From NCBI GenBank assembly GCA_964555735.1, contig CAZKTS010000197.1:1-20948 (forward strand): DNA of 20,948 nucleotides, in the 5' to 3' direction. The position numbers and the translations under genes are program-made. Within the stretch, counting starts at the first letter, position 1. Each line of letters begins with the position of its first letter. Positions 1 to 7,160 of the stretch are shown in pieces. Source of the stretch: CAZKTS01 sp964555735 (lineage in GTDB: Bacteria; Actinomycetota; Acidimicrobiia; IMCC26256; PALSA-555). The notes under the pieces are model-generated. The model saw only the letters and a list, made by a program, of their open reading frames with translations, made no database searches and had not been told where the DNA came from.

Positions 1-54
1 TACGAAGCGCTCACCGACTGCAGCTTCGACGAGTGGTTCGGCGGCAACGACTGA
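1..54 (+). CDS. purC: PurC C-terminus (SAICAR synthase), partial
   Basis: Open frame from the first base to a TGA at 52-54, giving the last 17 residues, YEALTDCSFDEWFGGND. SAICAR synthases of actinobacteria end in a similar way (a Y-E-x-L-T-x-x-x-F-x-x-W type tail). The gene lies 31 bases ahead of purS in the same direction. PurC joins CAIR and aspartate using ATP in purine synthesis. Only the tail is visible, so the call rests on the tail pattern and the purine context; the catalytic part is outside the window. Confidence 0.7.
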   Translation, partial: YEALTDCSFDEWFGGND

Positions 55-72
55 TCGTGGCGGCCCAGTCGG

Positions 73-78
73 TACGAT
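73..78 (+). promoter_or_regulatory. -10-like box TACGAT ahead of purS
   Basis: TACGAT ends 7 bases before the purS ATG at 86, so a transcript starting at the usual distance would begin at or next to the A of ATG. There is no Shine-Dalgarno sequence between the box and the ATG. A CTGATC at 51-56, 16 bases upstream, is a weak -35 match. It may give purS its own leaderless transcript besides read-through from purC. Confidence 0.45.
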
Positions 79-85
79 TTCTCTC

Positions 86-346
86 ATGAGGTTCGAGGCG
101 CGCGTCGAGGTCACCCACCTGCCCGGCGTGCTCGATCCGCAGGGCGCGACGGTCGAACGAGCGCTCCCCGCGCTCGGGTACACGAACGTGTCCCAGGTGC
201 GCGTCGGCAAGTCGATCCGTCTCGTGATCGACGCGGCCGACGAGGCCGCGGCCCGGCTGCAGGTCGACGAGATGTGCGAGCGCCTGCTCGCCAACCCCGT
301 CATCGAGGCGTACCACGTCCACCTCGCCGCGCTGGCCGACCAATGA
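86..346 (+). CDS. purS: PurS, FGAM synthase small subunit
   Basis: The 86-residue product matches the size and pattern of PurS. It has an N-terminal beta strand (RFEARVEVTHLPGVLDPQG), the phrase VERALPALGY, and the conserved segment VSQVRVGKSIRLVID. PurS bridges PurQ and PurL in the FGAM synthase complex, which uses glutamine and ATP to convert FGAR to FGAM in the cytoplasm. The ATG at 86 is preferred because the PurS fold starts there and a -10-like TACGAT sits just upstream. purQ follows after 40 bases, which contain an inverted repeat covering the purQ ribosome site. Its neighbours purC, purQ and purL support the call. Confidence 0.95.
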   Translation: MRFEARVEVTHLPGVLDPQGATVERALPALGYTNVSQVRVGKSIRLVIDAADEAAARLQVDEMCERLLANPVIEAYHVHLAALADQ

Positions 347-347
347 G

Positions 348-383
348 GCGCTCCTCGCGCCCATCTCCGGATCTCAGGAGCGC
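348..383 (+). promoter_or_regulatory. Hairpin that can hide the purQ ribosome site
   Basis: GCGCTCCT (348-355) and AGGAGCGC (376-383) are perfect reverse complements separated by 20 bases. The right arm contains AGGAG (376-380), the Shine-Dalgarno sequence of purQ, and the left arm begins one base after the purS stop codon at 344-346. A ribosome finishing purS would cover the left arm and free the purQ site, so translation of the two subunits could be coupled. The pairing is seen in the sequence; the regulatory role is inference. Confidence 0.5.
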
Positions 384-386
384 ACC

Positions 387-1079
387 GTGGGGATGAAGGT
401 CGCGGTCGTGGTGTTCCCGGGGACCAACTGCGAGCTCGACGTGCAGCACGTGATCGGGGAGCTGGGCGGCTCGGCCGACCTCGTGTTCCACACCGACACC
501 TCGCTCGCCGACGCCGACGCCGTGGTCGTGCCCGGCGGGTTCGCCCACGGCGACTACCTGCGCACGGGAGCCATCGCCCGGTTCTCACCGGTGATGGACG
601 CGGTCGCCGACTTCGCCGCCGCGGGCGGGCCGGTCGCCGGCATCTGCAACGGCTTCCAGGTGCTCACCGAGGCCGGGCTGCTCCCCGGCGCGCTCCAGAA
701 GAACGCGGGTCTGAAGTTCCTCTGCACGACGGTCGAGTGCCGGGTGGAGACGACCCGCAGCGCGCTCACCCGCGAGGCGACCGTCGGCGACGTGCTCCGA
801 CTGCCGATCAACCACTTCGAGGGCAACTACACCTGCGACGACGCGACGCTCGAGCGCCTGCGCGCCGAGGACCGCATCGTGCTCCGCTACGTCGACAACC
901 CCAATGGCAGCCGCGACGACATCGCCGGGATCTGCAACGAGACGGGCAACGTCGTGGGCCTCATGCCTCACCCCGAGCGGGCGAGCGACGCGCTCCTCGG
1001 CTCCACCGACGGCGCGGTCCTGCTCCGCTCGCTCCTCGCCACCGCCCTCGACCGCTCAGGCGCCGTCCGCACGAGATGA
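387..1079 (+). CDS. purQ: PurQ, FGAM synthase glutaminase subunit
   Basis: The 230-residue class I glutamine amidotransferase supplies ammonia from glutamine to PurL. The nucleophile is Cys87 in GICNGFQVL, and the partner His195 and Glu197 are in LMPHPERA. The start VAVVVFPGTNCELD is typical of PurQ. GTG at 387 is chosen because AGGAG lies 6 bases upstream; an ATG two codons later (393) would leave a spacing of 12. The last residues (SGAVRTR) are a short basic tail. Stop TGA is at 1077-1079, and a minus-strand gene converges with its stop 4 bases away. Length and motifs are normal for the small-subunit type of PurQ. Confidence 0.96.
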   Translation: MGMKVAVVVFPGTNCELDVQHVIGELGGSADLVFHTDTSLADADAVVVPGGFAHGDYLRTGAIARFSPVMDAVADFAAAGGPVAGICNGFQVLTEAGLLPGALQKNAGLKFLCTTVECRVETTRSALTREATVGDVLRLPINHFEGNYTCDDATLERLRAEDRIVLRYVDNPNGSRDDIAGICNETGNVVGLMPHPERASDALLGSTDGAVLLRSLLATALDRSGAVRTR

Positions 1080-1083
1080 GCCG

Positions 1084-1488
1084 TCACGCACCGCGCGTGA
1101 TGCCGGCCTTCTTGAGGGTGTCGCTGGGGACGCCGAGCTCGCGCCAGGTGGCGTAGGCGATGCCCTTGCGCTCGCCGTAGGACTTGGCGACGCGAGCGAA
1201 GTCGGCCTCGAGCGCGGTGAGGTCGGGCGCGGCGACATCCATGCCCGCAGCCTCGGCCTGGAGGTCGCGCCGCTCCTGGAGGAGCTGGAGCCGCTTGAGC
1301 GATGACGCCTCGGGCAGCTCCTGCTCGATGAGCGTGAGGCGCCGCGCGATCGAGTCCTTGGTGCGCTTGCGCCCCCGCCGCGGCCGGTGCTGCTCGAGCG
1401 CGTCGAGGTAGGCCTTCACCGCTTGTCCCTCTTTGCGGCCCTCGGCCATCGCTTCCTTGTGGGCCGGCGTCATCTGCTTTGGTGCCAT
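1084..1488 (-). CDS. Small basic conserved protein, function unknown
   Basis: This 134-residue protein has three visible parts. The N-terminus (PKQMTPAHKEAMAEGRKEG) leads into an arginine-rich stretch PRRGRKR at about 36-42 that resembles an AT-hook. A charged helical region at about 45-80 (LTLIEQELPE, LKRLQLLQERRDLQ) could form a coiled coil. A C-terminal segment (SYGERKGIAYATWRELGVP, then LKKAGITR) looks like a small helical domain. I have a sense of similar hypothetical proteins in other actinobacteria but no named family. AAGGA lies 12 bases before the ATG, and AATTAT at 1546-1541 could be its -10, so unlike several neighbours it appears to have a leader. It lies between purQ (convergent) and purL (divergent). 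DNA or RNA binding is a guess from the basic motif. Confidence 0.8.
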   Translation of the reverse strand: MAPKQMTPAHKEAMAEGRKEGQAVKAYLDALEQHRPRRGRKRTKDSIARRLTLIEQELPEASSLKRLQLLQERRDLQAEAAGMDVAAPDLTALEADFARVAKSYGERKGIAYATWRELGVPSDTLKKAGITRGA

Positions 1489-1580
1489 TGTTCGCTCACG
1501 TCCTTGCGGTCATCGATGTGAACCCGCCCGGGTCATTTCCATAATTCTTGCAGAAGTCATTTGGGGAAATCGAGCCCTAC

Positions 1581-1586
1581 TAGTCT
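1581..1586 (+). promoter_or_regulatory. -10-like box TAGTCT ahead of purL
   Basis: TAGTCT ends 6 bases before the purL GTG at 1593 and no Shine-Dalgarno sequence precedes that GTG. purL is separated from purQ by a minus-strand gene, so it needs a promoter in 1489-1592. This relatively AT-rich stretch is the natural place. No good -35 match was found at the usual spacing. Confidence 0.4.
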
Positions 1587-1592
1587 CGGTCC

Positions 1593-3917
1593 GTGGCGCC
1601 GTCCTCCTCGACTCCCCAGGGTCAGGAGCCGGCCCTGCACCGCCAGCTGGGGCTCACGGACGCCGAGCTCGCCGACATCGTCGGCCTCCTGGGCCGGGAC
1701 CCCACCGACCTCGAGCTGGCCATGTACGCGGTCATGTGGTCCGAGCACTGCTCCTACAAGTCCTCGAAGATCCACCTCGGCGGCTTCCCCACCGAGGCGC
1801 CGTGGGTGCTCGTCGGGCCGGGTGAGGGCGCGGGGGTGATCGACGTCGGCGACGGCCTCGCGGTCGCCATCCGGATCGAGAGCCACAACCACCCTTCGGC
1901 GGTCGAGCCGTACCAGGGTGCGGCCACCGGCGTGGGCGGCATCATCCGCGACATCTTCTCGATGGGCGCGCGCCCGATCGCGTTGATGGACCCGCTGCGC
2001 TTCGGCAGCCTCGACGACGCGCGCACGCGCTACCTCTTCGAAGGCGTCGTGTCGGGGATCAGCGGCTACGGCAACTCGGTGGGTGTGCCGACGGTCGGCG
2101 GCGAGGTCGTGTTCGACGACTGCTACCGCGACAACCCGCTGGTCAACGTGTTCTGCCTCGGGCTGCTGCCCCAGGAGCGCATGGTGCTCGCCCGCGCCGA
2201 AGGCGAGGGCAACCTGGCGGTGCTGCTCGGGTCGTCCACCGGCCGTGACGGCATCGGCGGCGCGAGCGTGCTCGCGTCGGCCGGGTTTGAGGAGGGCAGC
2301 GAGGCCAAGCGGCCCTCCGTGCAGGTCGGCGATCCGTACGAGGAGAAGCGGCTCATCGAGGCGTGCATCGCGCTCCTCGACGCGAACCTCGCCGTCGGTG
2401 TGCAGGACCTCGGCGCCGCCGGCCTCTCGTGCGCGGCGTCGGAGACCGCAGCCAAGACCGGCGCGGGCATGGACGTCGACATCGCTCGCGTCTCCAAGCG
2501 CGAGCCGGGGATGAACCCGGTCGAGGTCATGACATCGGAGAGCCAGGAGCGCATGCTCGCCATCGTGGAGCCCGAGCATCTCGACGAGGTGCTCGCGCTC
2601 TGCGCCCGCTGGGAGATCCGCGCCACGGTCGTGGGCCGCGTCACCGACACCGCGCGCTTCCGCGTGTACGACGGGCTGTTCGACGCGCTGGGGGTGCCCG
2701 GCGAGTCGCCGCCGCCGCCGCCCGGTGACTCGGCGCCGGAGTCGTCGTCGGACGCCCCGCCGATCGCGGACGTGCCGATCGACAGCCTCGGCGACGGGCC
2801 CGTCTACACCCGCCCGATCGAGCGGCCCGCCGACCAGGACGCGCTCGTCGCCGCCGACCCGTGGGCCGAGCTCGCGCCGCGCTTCGGCGTGGGCACCGAT
2901 CTCGGCGACGAGATCCTCACGCTGCTCGCGTCGCCGACCATCGCCGACAAGTCGTGGGTGTGGCGCCAGTACGACCATCAGCTCTTCCTGAACACCGTCG
3001 TCCCGCCCGGCGCAGATGCCGCGGTGCTGCGCCTGCCCGGCACGAACCGCGCCCTCGCGCTCGCGACCGACGGCAAGGCGCGGTTCTGTCGGCTCGATCC
3101 CGAGGTGGGCGGACGGCTCGTCGTGCTCGAGGCGGCGCGCAACGTCTCGTGTGCGGGCGCGGTGCCTCGCGCACTCGTCAACTGCCTCAACTTCGGCAAC
3201 CCGGAGCACCCCGAGGTGATGTGGCAGTTCCAGCAGGTCGTCGGAGGCATGGCCGACGCGTGCCGCGCGCTCGACCTCCCGGTCGTCGGCGGCAACGTGA
3301 GCTTCTACAACGAGTCGCGCGGCGCCGACATCGACCCGACGCCCGTCGTCGGCGTCATCGGGATCATCGACGAGCTGCGCGTCGTTCCGCCGACGCCGCG
3401 GGTCGCGGCCGGCGAGCACCTGGTCGTGCTCGGCGCGACGGCCGCGGAGCTCGGCGGCTCCGAGTGGGCCGCGGTGGTCCACGGGCTCACGGGCGGCGCA
3501 CCGCCCGCGGCCGACCTCGACGTCGCGGCGCGCGTGCACGAGTTCGTCCGCGACCTCGTGGCGGAGCGAACCGTCAGCGGCGTCCACGACTGCTCCGACG
3601 GCGGTCTCGCGGTGGCGCTCGCCGAGATCGCCTTCGGCGGCGGGGTCGGGTTCGAGCTCACGCCGGAGCCGGGGCTCGCGCCGGCGGCCTGGTGCTTCTC
3701 CGAGTCGGCGTCGCGCGTGGTCGTCGCGGTCGACGCTCGTCCGCTCCCCACGGTGCTCGAGCGCGCCGAACGGGCGGGCGTCCACGCGATCGACCTCGGG
3801 GCCGCGGTCGGCGATCGCCTGATCGTCGACGGGGCGTTCGATGTCGCCCTCGCCGACGCCCGTGCCGCGTGGCGCGACGCGATCCCCGCCGCGCTCGGCG
3901 TGCTCGCGCCCGGCTAG
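1593..3917 (+). CDS. purL: PurL, FGAM synthase synthetase subunit
   Basis: At 774 residues this is the small type of PurL that needs separate PurS and PurQ. It carries MWSEHCSYKSSK (about 48-59), ESHNHPSAVEPYQGAATG (about 96-113) and GIIRDIFSMGARP, all in the ATP/FGAR site. The second half has the matching ALVNCLNFGNPE, VVGGNVSFYNE and HDCSDGGLAVALAEI. The two pseudo-symmetric halves are joined by an unusual proline/serine-rich insert at about 370-391, encoded partly by a CCG-type repeat. GTG at 1593 is chosen because translation up to there matches the family and a -10-like box sits just upstream. The stop TAG shares the palindrome CTAG (3914-3917) with the stop of the convergent gene. Confidence 0.97.
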   Translation: MAPSSSTPQGQEPALHRQLGLTDAELADIVGLLGRDPTDLELAMYAVMWSEHCSYKSSKIHLGGFPTEAPWVLVGPGEGAGVIDVGDGLAVAIRIESHNHPSAVEPYQGAATGVGGIIRDIFSMGARPIALMDPLRFGSLDDARTRYLFEGVVSGISGYGNSVGVPTVGGEVVFDDCYRDNPLVNVFCLGLLPQERMVLARAEGEGNLAVLLGSSTGRDGIGGASVLASAGFEEGSEAKRPSVQVGDPYEEKRLIEACIALLDANLAVGVQDLGAAGLSCAASETAAKTGAGMDVDIARVSKREPGMNPVEVMTSESQERMLAIVEPEHLDEVLALCARWEIRATVVGRVTDTARFRVYDGLFDALGVPGESPPPPPGDSAPESSSDAPPIADVPIDSLGDGPVYTRPIERPADQDALVAADPWAELAPRFGVGTDLGDEILTLLASPTIADKSWVWRQYDHQLFLNTVVPPGADAAVLRLPGTNRALALATDGKARFCRLDPEVGGRLVVLEAARNVSCAGAVPRALVNCLNFGNPEHPEVMWQFQQVVGGMADACRALDLPVVGGNVSFYNESRGADIDPTPVVGVIGIIDELRVVPPTPRVAAGEHLVVLGATAAELGGSEWAAVVHGLTGGAPPAADLDVAARVHEFVRDLVAERTVSGVHDCSDGGLAVALAEIAFGGGVGFELTPEPGLAPAAWCFSESASRVVVAVDARPLPTVLERAERAGVHAIDLGAAVGDRLIVDGAFDVALADARAAWRDAIPAALGVLAPG

Positions 3918-4423
3918 CCCTGGCGGCCGGTGGGGCCGGAGCGTCGGGGATCGGAAGGATGCGGCGGGTCGTGTGGCACCACGCCGGCGTCTTCCAGGTA
4001 CGACACGATCTGCGCGACCGACGCGGCCGGCTCGCGGTCGTGGGTCGGCACCCGCAGCTCGGGCGCGAACGACTCCTCGTACGCAGCGTCGTCGCGGCCC
4101 CGGCCGTCGACGAACACCTCGACGAACCCCGGCACCTGGGTGCGCAGTCGCTCGCGGCCGTCTCGGTCGGGGAGGTCCACGGCCACCACCGCCACCACCC
4201 CGCTTTCGGCCAGCAGGCGCACGAGCCAGGTCAGCGCACCGACGCGGTCTTCGGGCTCGAGCCGAGCGGTGGCCTCCGGGTCGTCGACGACCGCGGCCGG
4301 ACAGCCCCGCGCGCGGAGCTGCTCGACGAGATGCCGGGCGATCGTCGACTTCCCCGCACCGGCCCGCCCGGTGAGCCACACGCAGGCTCCCGAGGTCGCG
4401 GGTCGCGGCGGGGTCGTCGGCAC
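3914..4423 (-). CDS. Degenerate CysC-like P-loop protein
   Basis: This 169-residue protein has a clear Walker A motif, TGRAGAGKST (about 18-27), in the N-terminal position and setting seen in adenylylsulfate kinases (CysC). The later LAESGVVAVVAVDLP and PGFVEVFVDG segments also follow that fold. Residues typical of true APS kinases are missing: the LDGD motif is replaced by VVDDPEAT, and the KGLYKKAR and FTGIDSPYE segments are absent. It therefore probably binds a nucleotide but may not make PAPS. The chosen GTG start (4423) has a CAACAT box 5 bases upstream on its own strand. It lies between purL (convergent, shared CTAG stop) and purF (divergent), with no sulfate genes nearby. The real substrate cannot be read from the sequence. 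Confidence 0.75.
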   Translation of the reverse strand: MPTTPPRPATSGACVWLTGRAGAGKSTIARHLVEQLRARGCPAAVVDDPEATARLEPEDRVGALTWLVRLLAESGVVAVVAVDLPDRDGRERLRTQVPGFVEVFVDGRGRDDAAYEESFAPELRVPTHDREPAASVAQIVSYLEDAGVVPHDPPHPSDPRRSGPTGRQG

Positions 4424-4491
4424 GTCGCATGTTGACAGGCCCGAGGCCGGCTCGTCGCGCCCGAGCGTCGGGTTCGGGCCCGACCGCGTGG

Positions 4492-4497
4492 GATACT
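4492..4497 (+). promoter_or_regulatory. -10-like box GATACT ahead of purF
   Basis: GATACT matches TATAAT at four of six positions and ends 6 bases before the purF GTG at 4504, with no ribosome site in between. The position fits a leaderless transcript. A perfect TTGACA at 4432-4437 is too far away (54-base spacer) to pair with it. Confidence 0.45.
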
Positions 4498-4503
4498 CGT
4501 GGG

Positions 4504-5982
4504 GTGAACGGGCAGCTGGCGCACGCCTGTGGCGTCTTCGGCGTGTACACGCCGGCGCAGCCGGTAGCCCACCTCGCGTACCTGGGCCTCTACGCCCTCC
4601 AGCACCGCGGCCAGGAGTCGGCCGGCATCGCGGTGAGCGACGGTGAGACCATCACCGTCGTCAAGGACATGGGCCTGGTCACCCAGGTCTTCGACGAGCG
4701 CCGCCTCGCACCGCTCGACGGGCACCTCGCCATCGGGCACAACCGCTACTCCACCACCGGCTCCTCGACCTGGCGCAACGCCCAGCCGGTCTACCGCAGC
4801 GTCGGCGACGCCGGCTTCGCGCTCGGGCACAACGGCAACCTCACGAACACCGCGGAGCTCGCCGAGACCCTCGGCATGCTCCCGGGCCTGTCCGAGCCGC
4901 AGGTCGGCACCGACTCCACCACCGACTCCGCGTTGATCGCCGAGCTGGTCGGCAACGAGTACCCGGCCGAGCCGCGCTCGGACGGTCGCGACCTCGAGCT
5001 GGCGCTCGAGAAGGTGCTGCCCCGTCTCGCCGGCGGGTTCTCGCTCGTGCTCATGGACGAGGCGCACCTCATCGGCGTGCGCGACCGCCACGGGTTCTGG
5101 CCGCTGGTGCTCGGTCGGATCGAGGGCGGGTGGGTGCTCGCCAGCGAGACCGCCGCGCTCGACATCGTGGGCGCGCACTTCGTGCGCGAGATCGAGCCCG
5201 GCGAGATGATCGTCATCGACGCGAGCGGCGTGCGCGAGTACCGCTTCGCGGAGCCCGAGCCCAAGCTGTGCCTCTTCGAGTTCGTCTACTTCGCGCGGCC
5301 CGACACGTCGCTCTACGGCCGGAGCGTGCACGTTGCCCGCCAGCGGATGGGCGAAGAGCTCGCGCGTCAGGCGCCGGTCGAGGCCGACATGGTGATGCCG
5401 GTACCGGAGTCCGGCATCCCGGCGGCGCAGGGCTACGCCCGCGCGGCCGGCATCCCCTACGGCGACGGTCTCGTGAAGAACCGCTACGTCGGCCGCACGT
5501 TCATCCAGCCGAACCAGTCGCAGCGCAGCGGCGGTGTGCGCCTGAAGCTCAACCCGCTCCCGGAGAACATCCGGGGCAAGCGCCTCGTCGTCGTGGACGA
5601 CTCGATCGTGCGCGGCACCACGACGCGCCAGGTCGTCGCGATGCTGCGCGAGGCCGGTGCCGCCGAGGTGCACTTCCGCGTGTCGTCGCCGCCGTACCGG
5701 TGGCCGTGCCACTACGGCATGGACACCGGTCGTCGTTCCGAGCTCCTCGCCGCCGACCTCGAGGTCGGCGAGATCGCCGACTACCTCAAGGTCGACTCGC
5801 TCGCGTACCTCGAGCTCGATCGGCTCACCTCGGCCACCGGCGCGCCGTCGGACGCGTTCTGCACCGCGTGCCTGTCGGGCGTGTACCCCGTGCCGGTGCC
5901 CGAGCTCGAGGACGCCAAGCTCGTCCTCGAGCAGGCGCCGACCGCCGTCGAGTCGCCTGCGGTTCCGGTCGCCGAGCGGTGA
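4504..5982 (+). CDS. purF: PurF, amidophosphoribosyltransferase
   Basis: PurF transfers glutamine amide nitrogen to PRPP, the first committed step of purine synthesis. From GTG 4504 the protein has 492 residues. A propeptide of only eight residues precedes Cys9 in ACGVFGVYTP, the N-terminal nucleophile that must be exposed by cleavage. GLYALQHRGQESAGIAV, GHNRYSTTG and HNGNLTN complete the glutaminase domain. The PRPP loop VVVDDSIVRGTT is at about 362-373. Cys256, Cys402, Cys453 and Cys456 stand where the Bacillus-type enzyme binds its 4Fe-4S cluster. The frame stays open upstream to an ATG at 4429, but those 25 residues are low-complexity and would lengthen the propeptide. The stop overlaps the purM GTG (GTGA). 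Confidence 0.96.
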   Translation: MNGQLAHACGVFGVYTPAQPVAHLAYLGLYALQHRGQESAGIAVSDGETITVVKDMGLVTQVFDERRLAPLDGHLAIGHNRYSTTGSSTWRNAQPVYRSVGDAGFALGHNGNLTNTAELAETLGMLPGLSEPQVGTDSTTDSALIAELVGNEYPAEPRSDGRDLELALEKVLPRLAGGFSLVLMDEAHLIGVRDRHGFWPLVLGRIEGGWVLASETAALDIVGAHFVREIEPGEMIVIDASGVREYRFAEPEPKLCLFEFVYFARPDTSLYGRSVHVARQRMGEELARQAPVEADMVMPVPESGIPAAQGYARAAGIPYGDGLVKNRYVGRTFIQPNQSQRSGGVRLKLNPLPENIRGKRLVVVDDSIVRGTTTRQVVAMLREAGAAEVHFRVSSPPYRWPCHYGMDTGRRSELLAADLEVGEIADYLKVDSLAYLELDRLTSATGAPSDAFCTACLSGVYPVPVPELEDAKLVLEQAPTAVESPAVPVAER

Positions 5983-7103
5983 GCCGCCGCGCACGCAGGG
6001 GCGCCGGCGAGCCACGCGCGCGCGGCTCGCGACGGTCAGGGCGCGACGCGCCCGTCGCACCCGACGGCGACCGCGGGCTCACGTACGCGACCGCCGGCGT
6101 CGACATCGCGGCCGGCGAGAAGGCCGTCGAGCTCATCAAGGAGGACGTGCGCTCGACGTTCCGCCCGGAGGTCGTGGGTGACATCGGCGGCTTCGGCGGC
6201 CTGTTCTCGCTGGCCCGCCTCCCCTACCGCGACCCGGTCTTGGTGTCGTCGACCGACGGCGTCGGCACGAAGTCGGTGGTCGCGGCGAGCGTCGGCCGCT
6301 TCGACACCATCGGCATCGACCTCGTGGCGATGTCGGTCGACGACATCGCCGCGCACGGCGCCGAGCCCCTCTTCTTCCTCGACTACCTCTCGGTCGGCAA
6401 GGTCGTGCCCGAGCACGTCCGCGAGATCGTCGCGGGCGTCGCGCGAGGGTGCCGGGAGGCGGGGTGCGCGCTCCTCGGTGGTGAGATGTCGGAGCACCCG
6501 GGGATCATGGCGGAGGGCGAGTTCGACCTCGTCGGGTTCGCGGTGGGCGTGGCCGAGCGCTCGGCGCTGCTCCCGTCCGGCGTGCGCCCCGGCGACGTCG
6601 TCATCGGCTTCGCCAGCCCGGGCCTGCGTTGCAACGGGTACTCCCTCGCGCGCGAGGCACTTGCCCGGGCGGGCCTCGACCTCAACCGCCCGGCGTGGCG
6701 CGGCGCGCACCACTCGCTCGGTGCCGAGCTGCTGCGCCCGTCGGAGATCTACTCGCCGGCCATGGTGCAGCTCCAGCGCCACGCCGAGGTGCACGCGTTC
6801 TCGCACGTGACCGGGGGCGGCATCCCCGGCAACCTCGCGCGGGTGCTGCCGCACGACTGCGACGCGGTCGTGCAGCGCGGGCGTTGGGAGGAGCCGCGGA
6901 TCTTCTCGGTGATCCAGCAGGCCGGCGGCGTGAGCGACGACGAGATGGAGCACGTGTTCAACCTCGGCGTCGGGATGCTGGCGGTCGTCGCGGAAGGCGA
7001 CGCGCGGCGCGCGCTCGACGCGATCCGCGCCGCGGGCAACGAAGCGTGGATCGTCGGCGCGATCCTCGACGGACACGGCCGCGTCGTCGTCGAACACCGC
7101 TGA
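5979..7103 (+). CDS. purM: PurM, AIR synthase
   Basis: PurM closes the imidazole ring, converting FGAM to AIR with ATP. The core begins at LTYATAGVDIAAGEKAVELI and includes FGGLF, STDGVGTKSVVAA, a DLVAMSVDDIAAHGAEPLFF segment and HVTGGGIPGNLARVLP, all standard. GTG at 5979 overlaps the purF stop (GTGA) and is the only start codon between that point and the conserved core. It gives 374 residues, about 25-30 longer than usual. The extra N-terminus (about residues 2-33) is rich in arginine, glycine and serine, with no recognisable motif. It is probably expressed from the purF transcript by translational coupling. Confidence 0.95.
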   Translation: MSRRARRGAGEPRARGSRRSGRDAPVAPDGDRGLTYATAGVDIAAGEKAVELIKEDVRSTFRPEVVGDIGGFGGLFSLARLPYRDPVLVSSTDGVGTKSVVAASVGRFDTIGIDLVAMSVDDIAAHGAEPLFFLDYLSVGKVVPEHVREIVAGVARGCREAGCALLGGEMSEHPGIMAEGEFDLVGFAVGVAERSALLPSGVRPGDVVIGFASPGLRCNGYSLAREALARAGLDLNRPAWRGAHHSLGAELLRPSEIYSPAMVQLQRHAEVHAFSHVTGGGIPGNLARVLPHDCDAVVQRGRWEEPRIFSVIQQAGGVSDDEMEHVFNLGVGMLAVVAEGDARRALDAIRAAGNEAWIVGAILDGHGRVVVEHR

Positions 7104-7147
7104 ACTCCGCCCCTGAGCCCGACGGCAGGGCCAGAAAGAGCAAATGG

Positions 7148-7153
7148 TACGAT
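7148..7153 (+). promoter_or_regulatory. -10-like box TACGAT ahead of bldC
   Basis: TACGAT preceded by GG ends 7 bases before the bldC GTG at 7161. No Shine-Dalgarno sequence lies between them. The same GGTACGAT occurs ahead of purS at 71-78. No clear -35 element is present at the usual spacing. Confidence 0.5.
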
Positions 7154-7160
7154 CCGCGCC

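Noticed and set aside
4432..4437. Perfect TTGACA (-35) upstream of purF
   Set aside because: No -10 at 15-19 bases downstream; the plausible purF -10 is 54 bases away. It also overlaps the upstream region of the opposite gene.
4429..4503. N-terminal extension of PurF from ATG 4429
   Set aside because: It would add 25 low-complexity residues before the short propeptide and would include the -10-like box. The GTG at 4504 places Cys9 well for processing.
1557..4550. 997-residue minus-strand open frame opposite purL
   Set aside because: It is antiparallel to purL and made of Arg/His/Gly/Asp-rich text without motifs, as expected from GC-rich codon bias on the other strand. purL is unmistakable here.
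4231..6060. 609-residue minus-strand open frame opposite purF
   Set aside because: Same reason: a shadow of purF with no recognisable domain and no sensible start.
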